64,000 nt of DNA from Cupriavidus pauculus (GTDB taxonomy: Bacteria > Pseudomonadota > Gammaproteobacteria > Burkholderiales > Burkholderiaceae), in the NCBI RefSeq assembly GCF_003854935.1, contig NZ_CP033969.1:2976001-3040000 (forward strand), in the 5' to 3' direction. Shown here piece after piece: positions 1-8,710 of this stretch; the stretch's first letter is position 1; each line of letters begins with the position of its first letter. The position numbers were made by a program, and so were the translations under genes. A model generated the notes under the pieces. It searched no databases. It was given only the letters and a program-made list of their open reading frames with translations, and was not told where the DNA came from.

Positions 1-111
1 TACACGCAGCCGTGGGTGGCGGCCCTGCCCGGCGCGATGATCTTCCTCACGTCGATCTCGTTCAACCTGCTGGCCGACGGCATCCGCTCGGCCATGGAAA
101 TCAAGGAGTGA
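1..111 (+). CDS. ABC transporter permease, C-terminal end only (partial)
   Basis: An open frame enters from the left edge and stops at 109-111. The visible 36 residues are a hydrophobic segment (AALPGAMIFLTSISFNLLAD) followed by a short polar tail, which is how DppC/OppC-type inner-membrane permeases end. The ATPase gene starts two bases after the stop, so both belong to one operon. The family call rests on this tail and on the two peptide-type ATPases downstream; substrate cannot be read from it. Confidence 0.7.
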   Translation, partial: YTQPWVAALPGAMIFLTSISFNLLADGIRSAMEIKE

Positions 112-113
112 CC

Positions 114-1196
114 ATGGCCGACGCGTACGTTGCCCCCGCCGCCCAACCGGTCCGCGATGTGGGCGGGCCGGCCCAGCCGCTGGTCATCGCCCGCGACCTC
201 GTCAAGCACTTTCCGCTCAAGTCGGCCGTGCCGCTGCGCAGCGGCGGCGTGGTGCGCGCCGTCGACGGCGTCAGCTTCGACGTGCTCAAGGGCGAGACGC
301 TGGGCGTGGTGGGCGAATCGGGCTGCGGCAAGTCCACCACGGCGCGGCTGCTGATGCAGCTGACGCCGCACGACCGCGGCGAGCTGATCTTCGACGCCCA
401 GGGCGTGGGCTCGGCCCAGTTGCCCATGAAGGCGTTCCGCAGCCAGGTGCAGATGGTGTTCCAGGACAGCTACGCGTCGCTGAACCCGCGCCTGACGATC
501 GAGGAATCGGTCGCGTTCACGCCGCGTGTGCATGGCGTGCCGGCCCGCGAAGCCACCGAACGGGCGCGCTACCTGCTGGAGCGCGTGGGGCTGGACCCCC
601 GGCGCTTTGCCGGCCGCTATCCGCACGAGCTGTCGGGCGGGCAGCGCCAGCGCGTGAACATCGCGCGGGCGCTGGCGCTGCGGCCCCGGCTGGTGATCCT
701 GGACGAGGCGGTCTCCGCGCTGGACAAGTCGGTCGAGGCCCAGGTGCTGAACCTGCTGCTCGACCTCAAGGCCGAGTTCGACCTGACCTACGTGTTCATC
801 AGCCACGACCTCAACGTCATCCGCTACCTGTGCGACCGCGTGATGGTGATGTACCTGGGCAAGGTGGTCGAGATCGGCGACACCGAGGCGGTCTACGCCA
901 ACCCCGCGCACCCGTACACGCGGGCGCTGCTGGCGTCGATGCCGTCGATGGACCCCGACCACCGCACGCTGGCCGCCCCGCTGGCCGGCGACCCGCCGAA
1001 CCCGATCGACCCGCCGCCCGGCTGCAGCTTCCACCCGCGCTGCGCCCGCGCCGAGCCGGTCTGCGAACGCCGCGCGCCGGTGCTGTCCGACGCGCTGGCC
1101 GGCCATCCGGTCTCGTGCCTGATGGCGATGCCCGACGGCGGCCACTCGCTGCCGCTACGCCGGCTCTCGCCGGGCCTGCACGCGGCCACGCCCTGA
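114..1196 (+). CDS. Oligopeptide/dipeptide-type ABC transporter ATPase (OppF/DppF-like)
   Basis: Cytoplasmic ATPase of a peptide/opine/nickel-class ABC importer, 360 residues. Visible motifs are Walker A GESGCGKST (about residues 68-76), signature LSGGQRQR, Walker B LVILDEAVSALD and the switch His in ISHD. The C-terminal OppD/OppF extension carries a Cys pair in CSFHPRCARAEPVC. The start at 114 was chosen because it directly follows the permease stop; an earlier in-frame ATG at 12 would read through that permease. It pairs with the next gene as the second nucleotide-binding subunit. The substrate is unknown, but the amidase two genes on suggests a peptide- or amide-like compound. Confidence 0.9.
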   Translation: MADAYVAPAAQPVRDVGGPAQPLVIARDLVKHFPLKSAVPLRSGGVVRAVDGVSFDVLKGETLGVVGESGCGKSTTARLLMQLTPHDRGELIFDAQGVGSAQLPMKAFRSQVQMVFQDSYASLNPRLTIEESVAFTPRVHGVPAREATERARYLLERVGLDPRRFAGRYPHELSGGQRQRVNIARALALRPRLVILDEAVSALDKSVEAQVLNLLLDLKAEFDLTYVFISHDLNVIRYLCDRVMVMYLGKVVEIGDTEAVYANPAHPYTRALLASMPSMDPDHRTLAAPLAGDPPNPIDPPPGCSFHPRCARAEPVCERRAPVLSDALAGHPVSCLMAMPDGGHSLPLRRLSPGLHAATP

Positions 1197-1214
1197 TTCC
1201 ACCGGAGGATTCCG

Positions 1215-2246
1215 ATGTCCCAACTTCCCGACCCGGGCGCCCCGCAACCCCAGCCCACCCCGGCGCCGGCCGTCTCGGTCCGCGACCTGCACGTCACGTT
1301 CGCGGGCGGCGGCAAGCTGATCCGCGCCGTCAACGGCGTCTCGCTCGACGTGGCGCCCGGCGAGGCCGTCGCGCTGATCGGCGAATCGGGCTCCGGCAAG
1401 AGCGTCACGCTGCGCGCGCTGATGCGGCTGCACCCGCCCCGGCGCACGACCATGACCGGCCAGATCCGCGTGGACGGCCACGACGTGCCGGCACTGGACA
1501 AGCGCGCGCTGGCACGGCTGCGCGGCGGCACCATCGCGATGGTGTTCCAGGAGCCGCTGCTGGCGCTGGACCCGGTCTACACGATCGGCCAGCAGATCGT
1601 CGAATGCATCCGCACGCACCGCAAGGTGTCGAAGGCCCGGGCCCACGCGCTGGCGTTGCAGGCGCTGGAGGCGGTGCGCATTCCCAGCCCCGAGCGGCGG
1701 CTGGCCGCCTATCCGCACGAGATGTCGGGCGGCATGCGCCAGCGGGCGATGATCGCGCTGGCGCTGTCGGCCCAGCCCCGCATCCTGCTGGCCGACGAGC
1801 CGACCACGGCGCTCGACGCCACGGTGCAGATCCAGGTGCTGATCCTGCTGCGCGAGCTGCAGCGCGCGCTGGGCCTGTCGATCGTCTTCGTCACGCACGA
1901 CATTGGCGCGGCGGTGGAAATTGCCGACCGCGTGGCCGTGATGTACGGCGGGCGCATCGTCGAGGAAGGCCCGATCCGCACGCTGCTGCGCGACGCGCGC
2001 CATCCGTACACCATCGCGCTGCTGCAGAGCCGCCAGCACGGCATGGACCGTGGCCAGCGGCTGCAGGCCATCGGCGGCGCGCCGCCGGACCTGGCCGCGC
2101 TGCCGCCGGGCTGCACGTTCGCGCCGCGTTGCCCGCAGGCCCGGCCCGACTGCCTGGCCGCCGTGCCGCCGGCCGTGTCGCTGGGCGGCGGGCATCGCGT
2201 CAGTTGCCTGCGCGTCGAAGCCCCCGCCGCCGAATGCGCGGCCTGA
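1215..2246 (+). CDS. Oligopeptide/dipeptide-type ABC transporter ATPase (OppD/DppD-like)
   Basis: Second ATPase of the same importer, 343 residues. Walker A GESGSGKS lies at about residues 57-64. The signature is MSGGMRQR and Walker B is ILLADEPTTALD, followed by the switch His in VTHD. The C-terminal Cys-containing OppD/F segment (CTFAPRCPQARPDC) is present. A strong ribosome binding site, GGAGG, precedes the ATG. The N-terminus carries a short Pro-rich leader before the first beta strand. It sits 18 bases after the first ATPase and 35 bases before the amidase, which fits a single transcript for uptake and hydrolysis of one substrate class. Confidence 0.9.
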   Translation: MSQLPDPGAPQPQPTPAPAVSVRDLHVTFAGGGKLIRAVNGVSLDVAPGEAVALIGESGSGKSVTLRALMRLHPPRRTTMTGQIRVDGHDVPALDKRALARLRGGTIAMVFQEPLLALDPVYTIGQQIVECIRTHRKVSKARAHALALQALEAVRIPSPERRLAAYPHEMSGGMRQRAMIALALSAQPRILLADEPTTALDATVQIQVLILLRELQRALGLSIVFVTHDIGAAVEIADRVAVMYGGRIVEEGPIRTLLRDARHPYTIALLQSRQHGMDRGQRLQAIGGAPPDLAALPPGCTFAPRCPQARPDCLAAVPPAVSLGGGHRVSCLRVEAPAAECAA

Positions 2247-2281
2247 ACCCGATTCCATCCCGCCACAAGGACCCTGCCTCC

Positions 2282-3472
2282 ATGAGCCTGGCCACCCATC
2301 CCGCCCGCGCCTTCCTGCCCTACCCCGACGCCCCCGTGCCGCACGCGCCGGGCGGCCCGCTGCACGGGCTGAAGTTCGCGGTCAAGGACCTGTTCGACGT
2401 TGCCGGCTACCCCACCGGCGGCGGCAATCCGCACGTGCTGGCCCGCTCCGGCATCAAGACCGCCACCGCGCCCACGGTGCAGAAGCTGCTGGATGCCGGC
2501 GCCGCCTTTGTCGGCAAGGTGCACACCGACGAGCTGGCCTTCTCGATGAACGGCCAGAACTACCACTACGGCGGCCCGTTCAACGGCGCCGCGCCGGACC
2601 GCATCACGGGTGGCTCGTCGTCGGGCTCGGCGTCCGCCGTCTCGCACGGGCTGGCCGATATAGCGCTGGGTACCGACACGGGCGGATCGGTGCGCGCGCC
2701 GGCCAGCCACTGCGGGCTGTTCGGCATCCGGCCCACCCATGGCCGCATCTCGCTGGCCCAATGCATGCCGCTCTGCGCGTCGCTGGACACCTGCGGCTTC
2801 CTTGCCCGCGACATCGCCACGTTCGCGCGCGTGGCCGACGTGCTGTGCGGCGCCGATGGCGACCCGCTGCCCGCCCGGCCCCGGCTGCTGCTGGCCACCG
2901 ACCTGTTCGGCCTGCCCACGCCCGAGGCCCGCGCCGCGCTGGCGCCGACCGTGGCGCGGATCGAATCGGTACTGGGCAAGGCGGTGCCTGTGGAGGTAGC
3001 CGACCGGCCGCTGACGGACCTGTACTGGGCGTTCCGCTACGTGCAGGGATGGGAGGCGTGGCAGGCCGATGGCGCGCTGATCGAGCAGTACGGGCTGCAG
3101 CTTGGCCCCGACGTGGCCGGCCGGTTCGCGTTCAGCAAGGGCGTGACCGAGGCCCAGTTTGCCCACGCGTCGGCCGTGCGGCGCGAATTCACGGCGCACC
3201 TGGGCCGGCTGCTCGGCCACGACGGCGTGCTGGTGCTGCCGACGATGCCGGACATCGCGCCGCTGCGCACCACGCCCATGGAATCGCTGGAGGACTACCG
3301 CACGGCCGCCGCCCAGACGCTGTGCCTGACGCCGCTGTCGGGCTTTCCGCAACTGAGCCTGCCGCTGTCAGGGCGCGCCGGCGCGCCGCTGGGCATTTCG
3401 CTGCTGGGGCCGCGCGGCGCCGACCGCAGCCTGATTGCCGTGGCCGAGACGCTGATGGGTGGACTATCCTGA
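2282..3472 (+). CDS. Amidase-signature family hydrolase
   Basis: Amide hydrolase of the Ser-cisSer-Lys family, 396 residues. The catalytic Lys is K35 in FAVKD, the Gly/Ser-rich signature is at about 110-118 (GGSSSGSAS), and the nucleophile Ser is S136 in TGGSVR. The spacing between the cis-Ser (112 or 113) and S136 is that of the family. A long same-frame extension upstream runs antiparallel in logic to the ATPase genes and was discarded; the ATG at 2282 has AAGGA nine bases upstream. Lying behind a peptide-type importer, it probably hydrolyses the imported amide. It lacks the length of GatA (about 480 residues), so a tRNA amidotransferase role is unlikely. Confidence 0.85.
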   Translation: MSLATHPARAFLPYPDAPVPHAPGGPLHGLKFAVKDLFDVAGYPTGGGNPHVLARSGIKTATAPTVQKLLDAGAAFVGKVHTDELAFSMNGQNYHYGGPFNGAAPDRITGGSSSGSASAVSHGLADIALGTDTGGSVRAPASHCGLFGIRPTHGRISLAQCMPLCASLDTCGFLARDIATFARVADVLCGADGDPLPARPRLLLATDLFGLPTPEARAALAPTVARIESVLGKAVPVEVADRPLTDLYWAFRYVQGWEAWQADGALIEQYGLQLGPDVAGRFAFSKGVTEAQFAHASAVRREFTAHLGRLLGHDGVLVLPTMPDIAPLRTTPMESLEDYRTAAAQTLCLTPLSGFPQLSLPLSGRAGAPLGISLLGPRGADRSLIAVAETLMGGLS

Positions 3473-3519
3473 ACCACGGCAACGCCGCCACCCTGCAACC
3501 CGAACCCGCCAGGACCCCC

Positions 3520-3933
3520 ATGACCCGTCTTCGCATCACCGCCGCCGGCCACACCTTCGTCGCCGAAACCCACCCCGACGCGCCCGACACGGTAGCCGCG
3601 TTCCTGAAGCTGCTGCCGTACCGTCAGAAGCTGATCCACGTGCGCTGGAGCGGCGAAGGCTGCTGGATTCCGCTCGGCGAGTTCCGGCTGGGCGTCGGCT
3701 TCGAGAACCACACCAGCCACCCGTCGGTTGGCGACATCCTGTTCTACCCGGGCGGCTACAGCGAGACCGAGATCATCCTGGCCTACGGTAGCTGCTGCTT
3801 CGCCAGCAAGATGGGGCAGCTCGCCGGCAACCACTTCCTGACCATCGTCGAGGGCAAGGAAAACCTGCGCGCGCTGGGCACCAAGGTGCTCTGGGAAGGC
3901 GCGCAGGACGTGGTCTTCGAACTGGCGGAATAG
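3520..3933 (+). CDS. DUF3830 family protein
   Basis: A 137-residue protein that I recognise as DUF3830, a small family related in fold to cyclophilin-like domains. Characteristic segments include RWSGEGCWIP near residue 50 and a conserved YGSCCFASKMGQLAGNHF near residue 100. No signal peptide or membrane segment is visible, so it should be cytoplasmic. It follows the amidase by 47 bases and is the last gene before the converging RND operon. DUF3830 genes often travel with amidases, hydantoinase-type enzymes and ABC importers (recalled, not searched). The biochemical role is not established; a substrate-binding or lactone/amide-processing role in the same pathway is inference. Confidence 0.8.
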   Translation: MTRLRITAAGHTFVAETHPDAPDTVAAFLKLLPYRQKLIHVRWSGEGCWIPLGEFRLGVGFENHTSHPSVGDILFYPGGYSETEIILAYGSCCFASKMGQLAGNHFLTIVEGKENLRALGTKVLWEGAQDVVFELAE

Positions 3934-3957
3934 GCCCCGGCGGGCCCCGGCGGTGGC

Positions 3958-6900
3958 CTAGCCCGCCATCACGCCGCGCTCGTCCTCGGGCGGCTTGACG
4001 CGGAACCACGTGGCGTAGAGCGCCGGCAGGAACAGCAGCGTCAGCACCGTGGCCACCACCAGGCCGCCCATGATCGCCACGGCCATCGGGCCCCAGAACG
4101 TCGAGCGCGACAGCGGGATCATCGCCAGCACGGCCGCCGCCGCGGTCAGGATGATCGGCCGGAAGCGGCGCACGGCCGACTCCACGATGGCCTGCCACGG
4201 CGGCAGCCCGGCGCGGATGTCCTGCTCGATCTGGTCCACCAGGATCACCGAGTTGCGGATGATCATGCCCAGCAGCGCCGTGATGCCAAGCTGGGCGACA
4301 AAGCCCATCGGCGAATGCAGCAGCAACAGCGTGGCGGCGGCGCCGATCAGGCCCAGCGGGCCGGTCAGGAACACCATCACCGCGCGCGAGAAGCTGTGCA
4401 ACTGCAGCATCAGCAGCGTGAAGATCAGGAAGATGCACAGCGGCAACTGGGCGGCGATCGACGCGCCCGCCTTGCCGCTTTCCTCCTCGGCCCCGGCAAT
4501 CGTGATCCGGTAGCCGGCCGGCAGCGCCGCGCGGATCGGGTCGAGCTTCGGATTGATCTGCGCGGTGACGGTGGGCCCCTGGATGCCGTCGACGACGTCG
4601 GACTGCACCGTGATGCCGAAGTCGCGGTTCTCGCGCCAGATCACGCCCGGCTCCGACTGCAGCGTGACCCGGGCCACCTGCGTCAGCGGCACGGCGCGGC
4701 CGGTGCTGGTGGGCACCAGCACGTTGTTCAGGTCGGACATCGTGTCGCGCTCGTTGCGCGGCGTGCGCATGATGATGTCGATCAGCTTGTCGGCGTCGCG
4801 GTACTGGCCCACCGGCACGCCGGTCAGCACGGCCTGCGTGGCCCGGGCGATGGCGTTGGTGGTCACGCCCAGCGCGCGCGCCTTGTCCTGGTCCAGCTCC
4901 AGGCGCAGCATCTTGACGTTCTCGTTCCAGTTGTCGTTGACGCCCACCGTGTTCGGGTTGTCGTCCATGATCGCGCGCACTTGGTCCGCCACCTTGCGCA
5001 CGCCGGCGGCGTCGGGCCCGATCACGCGGAACTGCACCGGGTACTGCACCGGCGGGCCGTTCGGCAGCAGCTTCACGCGGCCGCGAAGCTGCGGGAATTC
5101 GTCGGCCAGCACGCGCTCGATGCGCTTGCGCAGCGCGTCGCGCGCCTCCACGGTCACCGGCATCACGATGGCCTGGGCCACGTTCGGCTGCGGGAAGATC
5201 TGGTCCAGCGGCAGGTAGAAGCGCGGCGCCCCGTTGCCGACGAACGACGTCACGCTCTGCACGGCGTCGTCGCGCCGCATGGCGGCCTCGAACCTCCGGG
5301 TCACGGCCTCGGTCTCGGCGAAGGCGGTGCCCTCGGGCATCCACAGCTCCACCATCAGCTCGGGCCGGCTGGAATCGGGGAAGAACTGCTTTTCCACGTA
5401 CTTGAACGCCAGCAGGCCCAGCGCAAACCCGGCCAGCGTGATGACGATCACGGTCTTGCGCCACGTGACGCACCAGTTCACCAGGCGGCGAAAGCGGGCG
5501 TAGAACGGCGTGTCGAAGACCTCGTGGTGGCCGCCGTCGCTGGCCCGCGTCTTCAGGATCAGATAGCCCAGGTACGGCGTGAAATAGACCGCCGCCAGCC
5601 ACGACAGCACCAGCGCCAGCGCCGTGACCGCGAAGATCGCGAACGTGTACTCGCCCACCGTGGACCGGGCCAGCCCCACCGGCAGGAAGCCGGCCGCCGT
5701 GATCAGCGTGCCGGTCAGCATCGGCATGGCCGTGGAGGTGTAGGCAAAGGTGGCGGCCTCCATCTTCGAGAAGCCTTCCTCCAGCTTGCGCACCATCATC
5801 TCCACCGCGATGATGGCGTCGTCCACCAGCAGCCCCAGCGCGATGATCAGCGCCCCGAGCGATATCTTGTGCAGGCCGATGCCGAAGATGTTCATGAACA
5901 GGAACGTCACGGCCAGCACCAGCGGGATGGTCAGCGCCACCACCAGCCCCGGACGCACGTCCAGCCGCAGCGGCCGGGTATGCAGCCCCAGCGCCACGAA
6001 GCTCACGCCCAGCACGATCACCACGGCCTCGATCAGCACGTGCACGAACTCGCCCACGCTGCGCTTGACCGCCTGGGGCTGGTCCTGCACCTGGTCCATC
6101 TCGATGCCCACCGGCAACTGGCCGCGCAGGCCATCGGTCACGCGGCGCAGTTCCTTGCCCAGCGCGATAATGTCGCCGCCCTTTTCCATCGAGATGCCCA
6201 GCCCGATCACGTCCTTGCCGTTGAACCGCATCTTGCTGACCGGCGGATCGACATAGGCGCGGTAGACGTGGGCAATGTCGCCCAGCCGGATGTTGGCGAT
6301 GCCGTTCGGCCCGCGCAGCACCAGGTTCTGCAGGTCTTCCACGTCGCCTAGCTGGCCGGTCACGCGGACCTGCAGGTTGTCGCTGGGAGTGACTAGTACG
6401 CCACTGCCAGTGGGATTGTTCTGCTCGGCGATCTGGTTGGCGATGGCGTTGATGTCGAGCCCAAGCTGCGCAAAGCGCGTCTGGTTGAACTCGATGAAGA
6501 TCTTCTCGTCCTGCAGCCCCAGCAGCGTGACCTTGGCCACGGCCGGGATGCGCAGCAGTTCCTGGCGGACCAGGTCGGCGTACTCGCGCAGTTCCTTGTA
6601 GTTGAAGCCGTCGGCGGACAGCGCGTAGATGGAGCCGTAGACGTCGCCGAACTCGTCGTTGAAGAACGGCCCGCGCACGCCCTGCGGCAGCGTCTGCTGG
6701 ATATCGCCGATCTTCTTGCGCACCGTGTACCAGATCTGTGCCGTGTCCTTGGCCGGCGAGTTGTCGGCCAGCTGGAAGATCACGGTCGTCTCGCCCGGCT
6801 TGGAGAAACTGCGAATCTTGTCGGCGTACGGCACTTCCTGCAGTTGCCGCTCGATCTTGTCGGTGACCTGCACGGCAATCTGCTCGGCCGTGGCGCCGGG

Positions 6901-7068
6901 CCAGAACGCCTGCACCACCATCACGCGGAACGTGAACGGCGGGTCTTCGTCCTGGCCAAGCTGGAAGAACGCCAGCAGGCCGCCCAGCAGCAGCACGACC
7001 AGCAGGTAGCGCGTCAGCGGCTGGTGTTCCAGCGCCCAGCGCGACAGGTTGAAGCGGGAATGTTCCAT
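3958..7068 (-). CDS. RND efflux transporter, inner-membrane pump subunit
   Basis: Proton-driven resistance-nodulation-division pump of 1036 residues, the usual length. The N-terminus is a cytoplasmic amphipathic stretch, one transmembrane helix, then a periplasmic porter start (QDEDPPFTFRVMVVQAFWPG) like that of the TriC/MexK branch of HAE1 pumps. The paired Asp of the proton relay in helix 4 is visible in GLLVDDAIIAVE (about residue 412). Two halves with six-helix bundles are evident. The adaptor gene lies nine bases upstream. No outer-membrane channel gene is present, so the pump must borrow one encoded elsewhere. The substrate cannot be predicted; a CzcA-type heavy-metal signature was not seen. 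Confidence 0.93.
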   Translation of the reverse strand: MEHSRFNLSRWALEHQPLTRYLLVVLLLGGLLAFFQLGQDEDPPFTFRVMVVQAFWPGATAEQIAVQVTDKIERQLQEVPYADKIRSFSKPGETTVIFQLADNSPAKDTAQIWYTVRKKIGDIQQTLPQGVRGPFFNDEFGDVYGSIYALSADGFNYKELREYADLVRQELLRIPAVAKVTLLGLQDEKIFIEFNQTRFAQLGLDINAIANQIAEQNNPTGSGVLVTPSDNLQVRVTGQLGDVEDLQNLVLRGPNGIANIRLGDIAHVYRAYVDPPVSKMRFNGKDVIGLGISMEKGGDIIALGKELRRVTDGLRGQLPVGIEMDQVQDQPQAVKRSVGEFVHVLIEAVVIVLGVSFVALGLHTRPLRLDVRPGLVVALTIPLVLAVTFLFMNIFGIGLHKISLGALIIALGLLVDDAIIAVEMMVRKLEEGFSKMEAATFAYTSTAMPMLTGTLITAAGFLPVGLARSTVGEYTFAIFAVTALALVLSWLAAVYFTPYLGYLILKTRASDGGHHEVFDTPFYARFRRLVNWCVTWRKTVIVITLAGFALGLLAFKYVEKQFFPDSSRPELMVELWMPEGTAFAETEAVTRRFEAAMRRDDAVQSVTSFVGNGAPRFYLPLDQIFPQPNVAQAIVMPVTVEARDALRKRIERVLADEFPQLRGRVKLLPNGPPVQYPVQFRVIGPDAAGVRKVADQVRAIMDDNPNTVGVNDNWNENVKMLRLELDQDKARALGVTTNAIARATQAVLTGVPVGQYRDADKLIDIIMRTPRNERDTMSDLNNVLVPTSTGRAVPLTQVARVTLQSEPGVIWRENRDFGITVQSDVVDGIQGPTVTAQINPKLDPIRAALPAGYRITIAGAEEESGKAGASIAAQLPLCIFLIFTLLMLQLHSFSRAVMVFLTGPLGLIGAAATLLLLHSPMGFVAQLGITALLGMIIRNSVILVDQIEQDIRAGLPPWQAIVESAVRRFRPIILTAAAAVLAMIPLSRSTFWGPMAVAIMGGLVVATVLTLLFLPALYATWFRVKPPEDERGVMAG

Positions 7069-7077
7069 GCGCCGCCC

Positions 7078-8292
7078 TCAGCCCAGGCGGCGGTCGAGGG
7101 CGCTCAGCGGCGCGCCCGGGCTGGACGCGGGCTGGGCCGGCGCCACGCTCTGCATCGGCTTGACCTTCTGGCCTGCCTTCAGCAGATGCACGCCGGCCGT
7201 GACGATGGTCTGGCCCGGCGCCAGCCCCTGGCGGATCTCGATCAGGTTGCCCTGCGCCTCGCCGAGCGTCACGGGCACCGGCCTGACCGTGCCGCTGCCG
7301 GCCTTGTCGGCCTTGTCGGCCTTGTCTGGCTGATAGATCCACACCTGGTTGGTGCCCTTGTCCTGCAGCAGCGCGGTCAGCGGGATGCGGATCGTGCCGG
7401 CATCGCCCGCGCGGGTGAACTGCACGGCGGCCGTCATGCCGATGCGCAGGTCAGCCGGCGGGTTCGGAATGCTGACCCGGGTGGGATAGGTGCGCGTCAC
7501 TGGGTCCGCCGCGCCGGAAATCTCGCGCACGCGGCCCGGCAGCAGGCGGTCCGGATCGGCCCAGGTATGGACGGTGACGTCGGTGATGCCGCGCAGCATG
7601 TCGACCTGGTCCTCGGGCAGGCCGATGGCCACTTCCTTCTCGGCGGTCTGCGCCACGCGGATGACCGGCTGGCCCGGCGTGACCACCTGGCCCACCTCGG
7701 TATCGACGGCCGTGACCACGCCGTCCGCGTCGGCCGTCAGCACCGCGTAGCCGGTCTGGTTCGACTGGTTGCGCAGGTTGGCCTGGGCCTGCTCCAGCCG
7801 CGAGGCGGCCGAATCGTAGGTGGCCTGCCGGCGGTTCAGTTCGGCGGCGCTGATGAAGTTCTTGGCCGCCAGTTCCTTGTAGCGCTTCAGGTCGGCGGCG
7901 GCCAGGTCGCGGTCGGTCCGCGCGGCGTCGAACTGGGCGCGCGCGCCCGATTCGGCCAGCGCCAGGTCGGTGGGATCGAGCCGCGCCAGCGGCTGGCCCT
8001 TGCGCACCGTGGCGCCCACATCGACCAGCCGGGCCGCGATCTTGCCGCCAACGCGGAAGCCCAGCCGCGATTCGATACGCGGACGGACCTCGCCCGAGAA
8101 CTCGAACGCGGTCTTGCCGGCCGACGGGCTGAGCTGCATCACCCGCACCGGCCGCACGGTCTCCACGGGCTCCGCCTGCTTGCCGCAGCCGGCCAGCGTC
8201 ACCAGCCCGGCCATGGCGACCAGCGCGGCCAGCCGCCCCGCCCGCCCGCGCACGACGCCACGGCGCCGCGTGGCGCCAGCCGGGGGGAGCAT
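7078..8292 (-). CDS. RND efflux periplasmic adaptor lipoprotein (membrane fusion protein)
   Basis: Periplasmic adaptor linking the pump to an outer-membrane channel, 404 residues from the chosen ATG. It opens with a basic n-region, a hydrophobic stretch and a lipobox (VTLAGC, Cys36), so it should be lipid-anchored. Barrel-sandwich (RVGGKIAARLVDVGATVRKG), hairpin (RYKELAAKNFISAAELNRR) and beta-barrel segments follow in normal order. An in-frame ATG at 8349 and a TTG at 8355 would add about 20 residues without a better ribosome binding site, so 8292 is preferred. A 9-bp DNA repeat (7301-7327) encodes three ADK units near residue 325. Co-transcribed with the pump gene. Confidence 0.9.
   Translation of the reverse strand: MLPPAGATRRRGVVRGRAGRLAALVAMAGLVTLAGCGKQAEPVETVRPVRVMQLSPSAGKTAFEFSGEVRPRIESRLGFRVGGKIAARLVDVGATVRKGQPLARLDPTDLALAESGARAQFDAARTDRDLAAADLKRYKELAAKNFISAAELNRRQATYDSAASRLEQAQANLRNQSNQTGYAVLTADADGVVTAVDTEVGQVVTPGQPVIRVAQTAEKEVAIGLPEDQVDMLRGITDVTVHTWADPDRLLPGRVREISGAADPVTRTYPTRVSIPNPPADLRIGMTAAVQFTRAGDAGTIRIPLTALLQDKGTNQVWIYQPDKADKADKAGSGTVRPVPVTLGEAQGNLIEIRQGLAPGQTIVTAGVHLLKAGQKVKPMQSVAPAQPASSPGAPLSALDRRLG
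7301..7327 (-). repeat. 9-bp tandem repeat inside the adaptor gene
   Basis: The plus strand reads gccttgtcg, gccttgtcg, gccttgtct in direct succession. On the coding strand this gives three Ala-Asp-Lys units. The repeat is in frame, so copy-number slips would lengthen the protein without frameshift. Confidence 0.8.
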
Positions 8293-8710
8293 GGGGAAGA
8301 CCTGAACTTCAGCGGCCGCGACTTCCGGCCCGGCGTATGGCACTGGCATGGACAAGCGTGTTGAGTCGGTGGAAAGGATGACGCTACTGCACTTCTGGAA
8401 TGCTGCGGCCGGACGGCCGGGGAGGATCGGCTCCGGGGCACCTCTGGGGGTGCTTCATGGTGCCCGGAGCCGGCCGGCCGATGGGCCAGCGTCGCACGGG
8501 AAATAAATAACTTTGCGGTCAGCAATATAGCGACCGGCCTGAGGTGCGTCAAACGCCGGATGACGAACAGTCGTATGGCGCGACAAAATGTCGTCCCGCC
8601 GGCGCGGCTGGCAGCGGGATGGCGTCGCTGGCGGCGGCCGCGCGCCGTGGCGCCGATGTTACAATTCGCGGCTTTGGCGCCGCCCCGCCATCCCACAGAA
8701 AGAGATTGGC
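8293..8710. promoter_or_regulatory. 418-bp divergent intergenic region with leader hairpin and palindrome
   Basis: No gene was found here. On the side of the efflux operon there is a long imperfect stem: arms at 8429-8442 (ggctccggggcacc) and 8459-8471 (ggtgcccggagcc) around a 16-base loop. No T-run follows in the minus direction, so it is not an intrinsic terminator of the efflux transcript. Further upstream, 8516-8536 is a 21-bp imperfect palindrome with arms cggtc and gaccg, shaped like a TetR-class operator, embedded in an AT-richer stretch (8500-8530). Toward the plus-strand gene, TACAAT at 8660-8665 is a plausible -10 with no clear -35. Confidence 0.5.

Noticed and set aside
12-113. Earlier start for the first ATPase gene
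   Set aside because: It would read through the permease gene in another frame; the ATG at 114 directly after the permease stop fits the family.
4315-6351. A 678-codon plus-strand frame antisense to the RND pump
   Set aside because: Its His/Gln/Arg-rich translation has no motif and is the expected antisense shadow of a high-GC gene.
3773-7342. A 1189-codon open frame overlapping the RND pump
   Set aside because: It is a shifted frame of the same strand over rndB and the adaptor; the translation is Arg/Ala/Gly-rich without domains, a GC-rich shadow.
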